Shown here one piece after another: positions 16,708 to 25,830 of a DNA stretch of 64,000 nucleotides. Made by a program: the position numbers and the translations under genes. The notes beneath the pieces were generated by a model. That model ran no database searches and was not told where the DNA came from. It saw only the letters and a list, made by a program, of their open reading frames with translations. Every line of letters begins with the position of its first letter. Positions within the stretch are counted from its first letter, which is position 1. Origin of the DNA: Caldilineaceae bacterium bin5. GTDB taxonomy: Bacteria > Chloroflexota > Anaerolineae > Caldilineales > Caldilineaceae. The stretch spans positions 1 to 64,000 of the forward strand of contig MPML01000017.1 of NCBI GenBank assembly GCA_002238445.1. Direction: 5' to 3'.

Positions 16708-17652
16708 CTATTCCACGTCTTCAAGGACTTGCCGCGTGTATAACGTGATGGGCAGGAGCAGCAATATCAGCATTACCACGCCGACAGCCGAAGCATACCC
16801 TATCTTGAAGAAGCGAAATGCGTTCAGGTAGGACATAATCGACAGCAGCATCGTTGTGTCTCCGGGGCCGCCCCCTGTCAGTACGTAGACGCTGTCAAAA
16901 TGATTGAAAGCCCAAATTGTGGTCAACAGGATGGCGATCTTGCCCACGCGATTGAGGAGTGGGAGTGTAACCCAGCGGAAACGTCCCAAGACGCCGGCGC
17001 CGTCGATCGCGGCCGCCTCGTAGAGTTCCTCTGGCACCGTCTGCAGCCCGGCAAGCAGCATCACCACCGAAAAGGGCAGAAGCTTCCAGATAGCCACAAT
17101 CATCGTAGCGATCAGGGCAGTGTTCTTGTCGCCCAGCCAGCCGATATTACGTTCGATCAGTCCAATCTCCATTAACATATAGTTCAACATACCGAAATGC
17201 GGGTCGAAAATCCAACGCCACGCCAGCGCGGCAACGACGGCAGGGCATACCCATGGAATCAGGGCCAGACCCCTGAACAGACCTCGGAGAGGGATATTTT
17301 CGTTAAGCGCGATCGAAGTAAACAGACCCAACACATAGGATATGGCCACGATGCCAACGGTCCAGATGATATTGTTTGTCAGCGCCCCCCAGAATAGCGT
17401 GTCGTTCGTCGTCAACTCGACGAAATTGAAGACGCCTACCAGAGTTGTATCTTTGTTGTAGAGATTATACTGGGTGAAGGCGAGATAGATCCCCCGCAAG
17501 AGCGGGTACACCGTCAACAGCAATAGTGGAATGACCGTTGGCAGCAGGTAATAGTAGGGAGTGATGTGGCGGTTGCTCAGGCGGCGCGAAAGGCGTTCAA
17601 GTCCTTCGGGCAAGGGAACGGACAACGATTTCGTAGACACATTTGCCTCCAT
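16708..17652 (-). CDS. Carbohydrate ABC transporter permease (MalF/UgpA-like)
   Basis: A 314-aa permease with a cytoplasmic N-terminal stretch, TM1 at YYYLLPTVIPLLLLTVYPLL and six membrane segments in total. The EAA loop is EELYEAAAIDGAGVLGRFRW. This is the usual CUT1 partner of a MalG-type permease. The ATG at 17652 lacks a strong Shine-Dalgarno; a GTG four codons in is an alternative. It is separated from the upstream binding-protein gene by 343 bp containing a terminator-like hairpin, so its expression may be lower than that of the binding protein. Confidence 0.9.
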   Translation of the reverse strand: MEANVSTKSLSVPLPEGLERLSRRLSNRHITPYYYLLPTVIPLLLLTVYPLLRGIYLAFTQYNLYNKDTTLVGVFNFVELTTNDTLFWGALTNNIIWTVGIVAISYVLGLFTSIALNENIPLRGLFRGLALIPWVCPAVVAALAWRWIFDPHFGMLNYMLMEIGLIERNIGWLGDKNTALIATMIVAIWKLLPFSVVMLLAGLQTVPEELYEAAAIDGAGVLGRFRWVTLPLLNRVGKIAILLTTIWAFNHFDSVYVLTGGGPGDTTMLLSIMSYLNAFRFFKIGYASAVGVVMLILLLLPITLYTRQVLEDVE

Positions 17653-17794
17653 CCGGACTTGAGTGACACCCGGTCAAGCGACGAGAGCGGTCACTGTCAG
17701 AGAGGGCGACCCAAGAATTGCGGCAAGACAGAGTCGACCCAGGCCCATATTGGTGCTTTCACCATGAAACTGCGAAAGCCATCAACATCTGTTC

Positions 17795-17827
17795 AAAACA
17801 GTAGACAGGGGCAACCCCTGTCTACTG
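17795..17827 (-). terminator. Hairpin with T run after the binding-protein gene (partial terminator/attenuator)
   Basis: A perfect 13-bp stem, CAGTAGACAGGGG / CCCCTGTCTACTG with a 3-nt loop (17799-17827), is followed on the minus strand by TTTT. It lies about 170 bp beyond the binding-protein stop and 143 bp before the first permease. This is the classic position for a leaky terminator that sets excess of binding protein over permease. The rest of 17653-17995 shows only a weaker GC hairpin near 17837-17866. Confidence 0.65.
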
Positions 17828-17995
17828 TGCATCCTGAGCCCTGTCCTCCAAATGGGACGGGGCTTCGGACATTGTGAAACGTATCTTACAGTGCAGCGCC
17901 GAAAGAAGAAGAAATCCGGCAGGAATATAGGAATCGGAAAGCTGCAGCCCGCGCAGGCGCCGGTTGCAATGCACTTCAGATCCCCTTACGGTGCC

Positions 17996-19327
17996 CTAGA
18001 CCTGGTACTCCTGCAGCAATTTGGTACCTTCGACCTCCAGGAGTTCGATTAAATCGTCCAGCGAGAGTTCATTCTGCAGGTACTTCTGGATGTTCGGTCC
18101 TAACAGACGGTCATCGAACTCGGCCCAGGCTGGATGTTTGGGATAGCCGACACCGTGCTCAACTTCACGCAGAGCTACGTCCCAGGAATGCTCTGTCGTG
18201 GTGAAGCGTGGATCCTCCATGGCTTTCACACTTGTCGGGAACAGCCAGTCGCCGTAGGCAATAGCCGAAGAGTTCTCGTCGTTGGAAAGCCACTCGATGA
18301 CTTCCCAGGCGGCATCGACCGTCCCCCTTTCAACCGCGTCCGTGGCAAGAGACCAGGTCTGCGGTTCGCTGCTATTTGCGTGGCGCTTGTAATGGGGAAG
18401 CGGGACCATATGCCATTCGAATTCCGGTTCGGCCTCTATCACGATGCGCCGGGCCCAACAGCCGGTCTGGCGCATTGTATAGATGCCCAGTCCGAACGCC
18501 TCCAGCGTGTCGGAGCCGCCGAAACTTTCCTGCGACAGGATTTCATCCACCCAAAGCATGTCATGCCACAGCTGCAGGGCTTCACGCGCCGGCTGCACGT
18601 CGATCTCCCAGCTCTGTCCTAAACCACCCATTACCTCGGCGCCGGTCTGCCACATCCAGGCGATGATGTCCTCGGTCGTCTGCGTCGCAGTAAGGTTTGC
18701 GGCCAGGCCGAAATAGTCCGGCGGGTCGGTAAGTTTCTGGGCGGCGGGAATAAACTCGTCCCAGGTCCAGCCATCAAGGGGAAGTTCGATGCCTGCTTCA
18801 TTGAACCGATCGGCGTTCACATACATCGTCCCGACTTCCCAACACCAGGGCACGCTGAAGATTCTGTTGTCCAACGGGGAGATGGCGGCATCGAGAGCCT
18901 TGGCGTGCGTCGTCTCCACCAATCCTGAGTTATTTATCAGTTCGGTCAGGTCAAGGTAGCCGCCCTGCGTGCCGTACTCGTTCGCCCATGCTGTGATACC
19001 GTGGACGATCTCAGGCGTCACCCCGCCGGCAATCGATGTCGTCAGGTAATCACGAGCCTGGCCCCAACCGCCCTGAATGTATTCGGCTGTAATCCGACTA
19101 CCGTTCTCTGCGTTCCAACCGTCAATCGCAGCTTGCGCGGCTTCGACTGCGCCCGGCTGCCATACGAGGGTGTAGAACTGCACAGTCTGAGGTTCAGCCC
19201 CGCCTTCCATGTCACCGGCACCCTCTTGCGGCGCAACCGGTGCCGCGCAGGCGGCGAGAGCAACACCTGCGGCGGACAGGCCAGCCATCTGCAGGAAATT
19301 CCGACGGCTCAATCTTGGTTCGTTCAC
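17996..19327 (-). CDS. Extracellular sugar-binding lipoprotein (family 1 solute-binding protein), Tat-type signal
   Basis: A 443-aa ABC binding protein. The signal carries a twin-arginine motif (SRRNFLQMAG) followed by a lipobox (ALAAC), so it is probably exported folded by Tat and lipid-anchored outside the membrane. The mature part (VQFYTLVWQPGAVEAAQAAIDGW, later TQTTEDIIAWMW) fits the SBP_bac_1 family for sugars or glycerol-phosphate-like ligands. The GTG at 19327 is chosen because AGGAGG lies 7 nt upstream; an upstream in-frame TTG lacks a site. It is the first gene of the operon, with a strong promoter at 19460-19488. Confidence 0.88.
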   Translation of the reverse strand: MNEPRLSRRNFLQMAGLSAAGVALAACAAPVAPQEGAGDMEGGAEPQTVQFYTLVWQPGAVEAAQAAIDGWNAENGSRITAEYIQGGWGQARDYLTTSIAGGVTPEIVHGITAWANEYGTQGGYLDLTELINNSGLVETTHAKALDAAISPLDNRIFSVPWCWEVGTMYVNADRFNEAGIELPLDGWTWDEFIPAAQKLTDPPDYFGLAANLTATQTTEDIIAWMWQTGAEVMGGLGQSWEIDVQPAREALQLWHDMLWVDEILSQESFGGSDTLEAFGLGIYTMRQTGCWARRIVIEAEPEFEWHMVPLPHYKRHANSSEPQTWSLATDAVERGTVDAAWEVIEWLSNDENSSAIAYGDWLFPTSVKAMEDPRFTTTEHSWDVALREVEHGVGYPKHPAWAEFDDRLLGPNIQKYLQNELSLDDLIELLEVEGTKLLQEYQV

Positions 19328-19459
19328 AATCGACCTCCTCTGGTCATTTTGGGGTACTTTGCCATGCAATACCCGGCGGAAAATGATGAAACTTGTCGGA
19401 CCTGTAGTTTTGTGGAGGACTTACCGCTTGAAGTTGGAAATGCGATAATTTGGAATGGG

Positions 19460-19488
19460 AGTATAGTTGGCAAAGTCTTGTTTGTCAA
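19460..19488 (-). promoter_or_regulatory. Sigma-70 promoter of the sugar importer operon
   Basis: On the minus strand TTGACA (19488-19483) is followed after exactly 17 bp by TATACT (19465-19460), a near-consensus housekeeping promoter. Start of transcription should be near 19453, giving a leader of about 125 nt before the GTG of the binding protein. The remaining divergent region 19328-19729 shows no clear operator. Confidence 0.7.
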
Positions 19489-19729
19489 CATGTTTTTGTT
19501 GTTACTTGCCGAGCTCATCCAAGGCTTACACACCCCAGCCGAGGCGCCTGTCTCTCCCAGACCCGATCTCTTCCTGGGCCGCTGTCCTACCTCACCGAAC
19601 GAACACTGGCCGGGCCGCTATCAGGCAAGTTCAAAGCGATTGGACACTGTGCGCATTTCCATTTATCATGCCAACGGAAAAGAGAATCCAAACCCACTGC
19701 TTGCGAACACACCCAAAACAATTAATCTG

Positions 19730-20734
19730 ATGAGATCCGTAATCTGCGTCCATGAACGTTTTGACGCCGACTGGCCGTTCGCTGCCGACTACTGGCAGGA
19801 GCGCTGGAAGAGCGAGGGCTGCGAACTCTACCGCACAGAAGAGCCGGACGCACTTGCGCCGCAGCTCGTGCCGAATCCTGCCTCGGTGCAGCGCCTTGTG
19901 CTGCTCGGCCTCCCCGCGGGCAGCGACGACCTTGCACCCTTTACCGCGCTTGAAGAGTGCTTTCACAGCGCCTACCGCGTCGTGGCAAAATCCGGACTCG
20001 ATGAGGCGGCCGCCCGCGGCGTACATGTGGTGCCGAACCGGCACGAGCTATTCTGGGGCCAATCCGTGTCCGAGTACGGCCTGGCCCTTACCCTTGGCGG
20101 GCTGCGTCGTATACCCCAACTTTACGACGCCATGAAACAGAGCCACGGACCCTGGAAATACAGACCGGAGGTAGGCCGGCCGGGGCATAGGGGCGGCCAG
20201 TTTGGCGATGATTCGCGCTTTAGCAGCGGCACGCTTGGGGGCAAACGGGTGCGCGTGGTCGGCGCCGGCAATATTGGGGCTCGCTACGCCTCCTTCTGCG
20301 TAGCCATTGGCGCTGATGTTGCCGTCTGGGACCCTTTTGCGCCCGATGCCACCTTTGCCGCCAGCGGCGCAACTCGCTGTTTTCATCTGTCCGAACTGGT
20401 GAAAGATGCTGAAGTTTTTGTGCCGATGCTGCCTTTGAAGGAAGATACGCGCGGGTTGATCGGGAAGGATTTGATCGAAGCCTTGCCGCACGGCTGCCTA
20501 GTCATACAGGTGACTCGGGCTCTCATCTGCGATACCGAAGCGCTCTATCGCCGCGTCCTGAATGATGAGCTGGCCTTGGCCGCCGACGTCTTTGACATCG
20601 AGCCGGTCCCACTGGACTCCCCTCTGCTCGGGCGTCACAACGTCGTCCACACGCCGCACAACGCCGGCCGCACAATCGACGCCAACCGCGCCTGGGTGGA
20701 CGATAAGATCGCCCGTTTCAAACCACGCCCATAA
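19730..20734 (+). CDS. D-isomer-specific 2-hydroxyacid dehydrogenase
   Basis: A 334-aa NAD(P)-dependent dehydrogenase of the D-2-hydroxyacid family (glyoxylate/phosphoglycerate dehydrogenase type). The nucleotide loop VGAGNIG lies near residue 177. The catalytic arginine is in VTRAL (about 262; canonical N-x-x-R-G with the glycine replaced by alanine), the glutamate in DVFDIEP (about 286) and the histidine in TPHNAG (about 307). The ATG at 19730 is used because upstream in-frame sequence is non-conserved and overlaps the divergent promoter. First gene of the plus-strand catabolic region; probably reduces or oxidises a sugar-derived 2-keto/2-hydroxy acid. Confidence 0.85.
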   Translation: MRSVICVHERFDADWPFAADYWQERWKSEGCELYRTEEPDALAPQLVPNPASVQRLVLLGLPAGSDDLAPFTALEECFHSAYRVVAKSGLDEAAARGVHVVPNRHELFWGQSVSEYGLALTLGGLRRIPQLYDAMKQSHGPWKYRPEVGRPGHRGGQFGDDSRFSSGTLGGKRVRVVGAGNIGARYASFCVAIGADVAVWDPFAPDATFAASGATRCFHLSELVKDAEVFVPMLPLKEDTRGLIGKDLIEALPHGCLVIQVTRALICDTEALYRRVLNDELALAADVFDIEPVPLDSPLLGRHNVVHTPHNAGRTIDANRAWVDDKIARFKPRP

Positions 20735-20773
20735 TATATTGACGGCCTGTTGCGGCCGCGGACGGGAGGAAAG

Positions 20774-22939
20774 ATGAATCCACTCGAATCGGAACGCCTT
20801 ACCTCATTTGCGGGTAACCTGAAGAACGATTTCTCGGCGCAAATTGGGCGCGGCCCGGAAGATGCCGCCGAGCTGGACCGGATGCGCGATGCGCTGCGCG
20901 ATTCCCTCAACTTGGAAATGCATTCCCGTGAGGGTATCGAGTGGTACCGAAGCGCCTACATTGAAGCCTTTCTCTTCATGTACGATATGTCCTTCTACGA
21001 CCGAGAGTCCGGTCGTTACCGTATTGACGAAGTCCTCGACGACGGCGAGCGTGAGTTCGGCGGTTACGACATCATCCTGCTGTGGCAGTCTTATCCCCGG
21101 CTTGGCATCGATGACCGCAACCAGATCGACTACTACCGCGACATGCCGGGCGGCCTTGAGGGGCTGCGCGAGGTGGTTGACCGCGCCCACGCGCGCGGCG
21201 TGCGCGTTTTCGTCAACTATAACCCCTGGGACATTGGCACGCGCCGCGAGCCGGGCGCGCCGCCCTATACTGATGCCAGGGGATATCGCGGCAGGTTCCC
21301 CGACACCAACGCGCCCGCAGTAGCCGATGCCGAAGCGCTCGGTGCCGTGATCAAGGAGATCGGCGCGGACGGCGTCTTCCTGGATACGATGGCCTCGGAC
21401 GACCCGGGGTTCCTGGCGCCAATGGAGCGGGCCAACGCCAACATTGTGTTCAACCCGGAGTCGGTGCCCCCCACAGAGGCTCTCTCCTCGATTGCGGGCA
21501 GCTGGCTGCAGCGCAATACGGTTGTCCCTCCTGACCTTTTGACCATCCGCTGGCTGGAGCCGCGCTTTTCTTTTCGCGCCATAGACCGCAACGCCGATGA
21601 ACACAGCGATATCATTCAGAAGGCGTTTTTCCACGGTTGCGGCCAGGTCGTGTGGGAAAATATCTTCGGCTGGTGGAACCCCTGGAACGAAGAAGATCGA
21701 GCACTGCTGCGCCGCTGCGTCCGGCTGCTGCGCCGGTTCTCCAGCGCATTCCAGGACCGGGACTGGCAGCCCTATGTAGCCACGGAAGTGGATGGCGTTT
21801 ACGCACATTGCTGGCACAGTGGCGATACGATCCTGCACACGCTGATAAACGATACGGGGGGGCCGGTCGACGGCCCGCTGTTGCGTGCGCCCGCGGCCGC
21901 GCCTGACGGCCGCCCTATGCGCCATTACGACCTTTGGAATGGAACAGAAATCGAACCCGATCCGCAAGGTGACGCGCATCTGCTTTCGCTTTCCATGGCC
22001 AGCGGCGCGGCGGGATGTATCGTTTCGGCTCCTGAAGGCATAGACGTCGACCTGCGATCCGGGTTGGAGATACTGGAAGAGGAAGGACCCGACGGCATTG
22101 ACCGCAGGCGAGTCGGTCTTGCCGACCTGACCCTACGTCCGGTTGGGCAGTCGCGCCCGGTCGCGGCTGGTGAGGAACCGGAGGAGATGTGTCAGGTTCC
22201 TGCGGGCCCCTTTATATTTGGTGTGCGTCACAACAATCGCACCGCGATGGAAGGCGCCTGCTACGGTAAAATGGACCAGCTCTGGGACAAGTACCACCCC
22301 AGGGAGTTCATCGACCTGCAAGAATACTGGATCGATCGAACCGAGGTCACGAACGTCTCTTACCACGCATTTCTCGAACAGACCCGCTACCTGCCGCGTG
22401 ACCTCACCAACTTCCTGCGCCACTGGCACAAGCCGGCCGGAAGCGAACAGGAGCCCTGGACCTGGAGCCCGCCGGCCGGCAAAGAACGGCATCCCGTAAT
22501 CTGGGTGGACCTGGACGATGCCCGCGCATACGCCAACTGGGCGGGCAAGCGGTTGCCTCTGGAAGAGGAGTGGCAGAAAGCGGCAGGATTTGCCGTGTGG
22601 CCTTGGGGTGACGGTTTCGACCCCTCCCTTTGCAATAGCGGCAGCGACGACACGACCCCGGTCGACCAGTTTCCCGGAAGCGCCAGCCACGTAGGCTGCC
22701 TCGACATGGCCGGCAACGTCTGGGAGTGGACTGAAAGCGAACGCGACGACGGCCACACGCGCTACGCCATCATCCGCGGGGGCAGCTACCTGAAGGTAGA
22801 AGGCAGCATCTGGTACAACGCCAGCGGCGCGCAGCCCAACGACTGCCACGAGAAGATACTGCTGATGTACCCGGGTTTGGACCGCTGCGGCACGGTCGGC
22901 TTCCGCTGCGTTAAGGATGCCGCCCCATCAGCATCGTAG
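20774..22939 (+). CDS. Glycosidase-like TIM barrel fused to a SUMF1/FGE-sulfatase domain
   Basis: A 721-aa cytoplasmic two-domain protein. Residues 1 to about 465 look like an alpha-amylase-superfamily-type TIM barrel plus beta domain (YDIILLWQSYPRLG, VRVFVNYNPWD, ADGVFLDTMASDD, QVVWENIFGWW). From about 470 a SUMF1-type domain follows (CQVPAGPFIFG, YWIDRTEVTN, RLPLEEEWQKAAG, WPWGDGFD, GNVWEWTES, IIRGGSY, VGFRCV). The cysteine pair that makes formylglycine in true FGE enzymes, just after RGGS, is absent here. It is therefore probably a binding or structural module, not an FGE. The ATG at 20774 follows GGGAGGAAAG. No signal peptide. Substrate unknown. Confidence 0.7.
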   Translation: MNPLESERLTSFAGNLKNDFSAQIGRGPEDAAELDRMRDALRDSLNLEMHSREGIEWYRSAYIEAFLFMYDMSFYDRESGRYRIDEVLDDGEREFGGYDIILLWQSYPRLGIDDRNQIDYYRDMPGGLEGLREVVDRAHARGVRVFVNYNPWDIGTRREPGAPPYTDARGYRGRFPDTNAPAVADAEALGAVIKEIGADGVFLDTMASDDPGFLAPMERANANIVFNPESVPPTEALSSIAGSWLQRNTVVPPDLLTIRWLEPRFSFRAIDRNADEHSDIIQKAFFHGCGQVVWENIFGWWNPWNEEDRALLRRCVRLLRRFSSAFQDRDWQPYVATEVDGVYAHCWHSGDTILHTLINDTGGPVDGPLLRAPAAAPDGRPMRHYDLWNGTEIEPDPQGDAHLLSLSMASGAAGCIVSAPEGIDVDLRSGLEILEEEGPDGIDRRRVGLADLTLRPVGQSRPVAAGEEPEEMCQVPAGPFIFGVRHNNRTAMEGACYGKMDQLWDKYHPREFIDLQEYWIDRTEVTNVSYHAFLEQTRYLPRDLTNFLRHWHKPAGSEQEPWTWSPPAGKERHPVIWVDLDDARAYANWAGKRLPLEEEWQKAAGFAVWPWGDGFDPSLCNSGSDDTTPVDQFPGSASHVGCLDMAGNVWEWTESERDDGHTRYAIIRGGSYLKVEGSIWYNASGAQPNDCHEKILLMYPGLDRCGTVGFRCVKDAAPSAS

Positions 22940-23001
22940 GTAGAGGAGAAGAGTTTGGAAGCCTGGCTACTTGCAGTCCCCATTTCAGTCAAGGAGCAAA
23001 A

Positions 23002-23871
23002 ATGACGACCGACCTGACACCCGAAGCGCGCATGGCGCAGCTCAAGCAGAATGGCTTCTGTGTCATCGAAAACGTAGCCGATGCGTGGCTCATGGACAGG
23101 ACGCGGGCCTGCGTTGACAAGGCCCTGGCCGAAGTTGACCCCGAACGGCTGGCCAAAACCAAGTCCCCAGGCAGCCTGATCGACTCCAACAACTACCCTG
23201 AGCTGGCTGATCTGATAGGCAACCCCAAAGCGCTCGCCGAGCTCGACCGCATGGGCGTGAAGGACATAAAGTTTTGGAAGGCGGTGATCATCAGCAAGCC
23301 GCCGGGCGGGCCCCGGCTCTACTGGCACCAGGACTGCCTGATGTGGCAGGACCCGCGCGCCTACAGTGACAGACCGCCTATGATCTTTCTCATGTACTAC
23401 ATGGAGGACACCACACGCTACAACGGCTGCCTGCGCCTGCTCCCCGGCACGCACCGCCACCGCCACATCCTCCACGACATGGGCGAGGCGCACACCAGAG
23501 AGATCAACCGCATCGACGACCCCGACGACCCCCGTTTCCGCGACTACCCCGGCGAGGTCGATGTGCCGGTCAATGCCGGCGATGTCGTGGTCGGGGACGC
23601 GCGCATGTTCCACTCCGCGCACACAAACCATTCGAACGATAAACGGACGGTGATCACAATCTGGTTTCACCCCTTCTTCTCCGACCTGCTGGAGCCGACA
23701 CAGAGCTGGATCCACGACTACATGCACAGGCAGCACGCCAACTGGCCGCAGGAGGCCCTCGCCAAAATCGAGCCGCTCATTCCCGACTACCGCGGAACTG
23801 TCCCGCCGATGGAGCAAAATCGGACGCCAGACGAGCGCTTGGGCTGGCCCGAAACAGTGGCCGCTGGCTAG
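23002..23871 (+). CDS. Phytanoyl-CoA dioxygenase (PhyH) family Fe(II)/2-oxoglutarate oxygenase
   Basis: A 289-aa PhyH-family oxygenase. The facial triad is H109-x-D111 (YWHQDCLMW) and H204 (MFHSAHTNH); R215 probably binds 2-oxoglutarate. These enzymes hydroxylate varied small molecules using Fe(II), 2-oxoglutarate and O2. The ATG at 23002 has AAGGAGCAAAA directly upstream. It follows the glycosidase/SUMF1 gene by about 60 bp on the same strand and precedes the first SDR module, suggesting one transcript. Two further PhyH genes lie near 46.6 and 47.9 kb. Confidence 0.87.
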   Translation: MTTDLTPEARMAQLKQNGFCVIENVADAWLMDRTRACVDKALAEVDPERLAKTKSPGSLIDSNNYPELADLIGNPKALAELDRMGVKDIKFWKAVIISKPPGGPRLYWHQDCLMWQDPRAYSDRPPMIFLMYYMEDTTRYNGCLRLLPGTHRHRHILHDMGEAHTREINRIDDPDDPRFRDYPGEVDVPVNAGDVVVGDARMFHSAHTNHSNDKRTVITIWFHPFFSDLLEPTQSWIHDYMHRQHANWPQEALAKIEPLIPDYRGTVPPMEQNRTPDERLGWPETVAAG

Positions 23872-23974
23872 TCGCATTTTGACGGATTCGAAGGAATGGA
23901 CCACCGGTACTCACGGTTGACATCGCGCTGATCGTAGAAATGTAGATTTCCAAACTCCCCAGCAGGAGACACAG

Positions 23975-24766
23975 ATGAAGATCCTTATCACCGGCATCAC
24001 CGGCAAGATTGGCCGCTACCTGGCGCCGATACTTGCCCGCGACCACGAGGTCCATGGCATTGACACTCTCCCCTCGGACTGGCCCAATGCCACCCAGGCC
24101 GACCTCTGCGATCGCGACGCGTTGCCGCCCGTCTTCGAAGGCGTGGACGTCGTCATCCATATGGCTGCCGACCCCCGCCATGAAGTCGAAATCGGCTGGG
24201 ATGAACTGACCAACCCCAACCTGATAGCCACCGCCAGAATGTACGACGCCGCGCACGACGCCGGTGTGCGCCGCGTCATCTTCGCCAGTTCCATGCACGT
24301 CATGGGCGCCTACGAGTGGGACGAGCCCTACCTCTCTATCCTGTCCGGCCGCCACGACGGCCTCGACCCGGCCTCGATCCCTCTCGTCAAAGGCGATGAT
24401 CCGGGCAGGCCCGACAGCCGCTACGGCGCCACCAAGATTTTCGGCGAATCGTTGGGCCGCTACTACACCGAGGGCGGGAACATCGACCGCCCCGACCAGC
24501 GTCCAATGGAGGTCATCTGCGTCCGTCTTGGCACGCTGCCGGCCTACGATCGCCCCGGCCGCGACTATCGCTCTCTGGTGAGCTGGTTCAGCTATCGCGA
24601 TGCCGGCGGCTTTTTCCAGGCTTGCGTTGAACGCCCCAACATAAAATACGAAATCATCTATGGCGCGTCCAACAACAAGTGGAAGATTTACGACACGCCC
24701 TACGCCTGGGAGTTGCTGGATTTCATGCCGGTCGACAGCGCCGAAGACCACTGGCGCAAAGAGTAA
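23975..24766 (+). CDS. NAD-dependent epimerase/dehydrogenase, uronate dehydrogenase-like (module copy 1)
   Basis: A 263-aa extended SDR. The NAD loop is TGITGKIG, the catalytic pair is YGATK, with the Ser in FASSMHVMG. The C-terminal pattern (SLVSWFS...IIYGASNN) resembles hexuronate dehydrogenases, which oxidise glucuronate or galacturonate to the lactone; the exact substrate is inferred. CAGGAGACACAG precedes the ATG. First gene of the first of three SDR-propeller modules; at protein level it is closest to copy 3, less so to copy 2. The paired propeller gene starts 50 bp downstream. Confidence 0.85.
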   Translation: MKILITGITGKIGRYLAPILARDHEVHGIDTLPSDWPNATQADLCDRDALPPVFEGVDVVIHMAADPRHEVEIGWDELTNPNLIATARMYDAAHDAGVRRVIFASSMHVMGAYEWDEPYLSILSGRHDGLDPASIPLVKGDDPGRPDSRYGATKIFGESLGRYYTEGGNIDRPDQRPMEVICVRLGTLPAYDRPGRDYRSLVSWFSYRDAGGFFQACVERPNIKYEIIYGASNNKWKIYDTPYAWELLDFMPVDSAEDHWRKE

Positions 24767-24816
24767 TCAACAGCGCTCCGCCTGGACCGAGGCGCAACAC
24801 CGGAGGACAACCGATC

Positions 24817-25713
24817 ATGACAGTTGGATATGGCGATTTTCGCTACGAACTGGACGATTCCTGGCCGACGCTTCCCGAAGGGTGGTCGCTCGGTTCGGTG
24901 CCCGATCTGGCGATCGATTCGCGCGACCGCGTCTTTGTCTTCTGCCGCCATAAACATCCCGTCGTCGCGTTTGAGGCGGAGACCGGGAAATTTATCACCT
25001 CCTGGGGTGAAAACGAGTTCACCGAACCGCACGGCATATTCATCGACGCCGACGATTATGTGTGGGTCACCGACCGCCAGGAGCACGTCGTCACCAAGCA
25101 CACGCAGCACGGCGAGAAACTGCTCGAGCTGGGCCGCCGCGGCTGGGCCATGATGACGGTGACGCCCTACGGAACCTCTTTGGACCCGCCCTTCAACATG
25201 CCGGCCGGCGTGGCTACAGCCGAGGACGGTTGCATTTTCGCGGCCGACGGCTACGGCAACCGCCAGGTCCACCGCTTCTCTCCGGAGGGCGAGCTGGAAG
25301 TCTCCTGGGGAACCTCCGGCCTGGAGCCGGGCCAGTTCGCGCTGGTACACAATATCGGCATCGACACGCAGGGCCGCGTTCTGATCTGCGACCGCGAGGC
25401 AAACCGCATTCAACTCTTCGATCGAGACGGCAACTTCATTACGATGTTTGAAGATGTACACAGGCCGGGCGACGTATATTGCAGCCCCGACCGGTACGTC
25501 TATGTTGCCGAGCAGGGCAGCGCTATGGGCAAGGGACCTCTTCCCTGCGGCATCTCCATCTTCCACGAATCGGGCGAGCTGGTCTGCCGTTTCCGCGGCC
25601 CCGAAACCGGCCTGCGCATGCCACACGGCATCTGGTGCGACTCGAAAGGCAACATCTTCGTGGCCGAACTGGGCGAAGGCGGCAACCGTGCCCGTAAGTT
25701 TGTCAAAGTGTGA
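24817..25713 (+). CDS. NHL-repeat beta-propeller protein (module copy 1)
   Basis: A 298-aa cytoplasmic protein of NHL-type repeats, probably a six-bladed propeller. Repeated blade signatures include EPHGIFIDADDYVWVTDR, MPAGVATAEDGCIFAADGYG, NIGIDTQGRVLICDR, GDVYCSPDRYVYVAEQG and MPHGIWCDSKGNIFVAE. The fold is shared with peptidyl-alpha-hydroxyglycine lyases and gluconolactonase-like proteins, so it could be a lactonase acting on the SDR product (inference). No signal peptide. Start ATG 24817 with CGGAGGACAACCGAT upstream, a leader repeated before copy 3. Very similar over its full length to copy 3 without gaps. Confidence 0.8.
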   Translation: MTVGYGDFRYELDDSWPTLPEGWSLGSVPDLAIDSRDRVFVFCRHKHPVVAFEAETGKFITSWGENEFTEPHGIFIDADDYVWVTDRQEHVVTKHTQHGEKLLELGRRGWAMMTVTPYGTSLDPPFNMPAGVATAEDGCIFAADGYGNRQVHRFSPEGELEVSWGTSGLEPGQFALVHNIGIDTQGRVLICDREANRIQLFDRDGNFITMFEDVHRPGDVYCSPDRYVYVAEQGSAMGKGPLPCGISIFHESGELVCRFRGPETGLRMPHGIWCDSKGNIFVAELGEGGNRARKFVKV

Positions 25714-25830
25714 CACGGTGCAGGAGCGGGACTGTATTCCGTTGGTCCCGACCATCGCCGGCGAAACCAATGTGACATCGAAAAAAAACAAGCAAACCAA
25801 TAAAGTGAAACGCACTCCAGGAGACAATCT

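Noticed and set aside
20804..21979. 391-codon minus-strand open frame
   Set aside because: Antisense to the glycosidase-SUMF1 gene, which has clear motifs and a good ribosome site.
20774..22939. Formylglycine-generating enzyme or sulfatase activator
   Set aside because: The active-site cysteine pair after RGGS is absent and no sulfatase with a C/S-x-P-x-R motif was noticed nearby.
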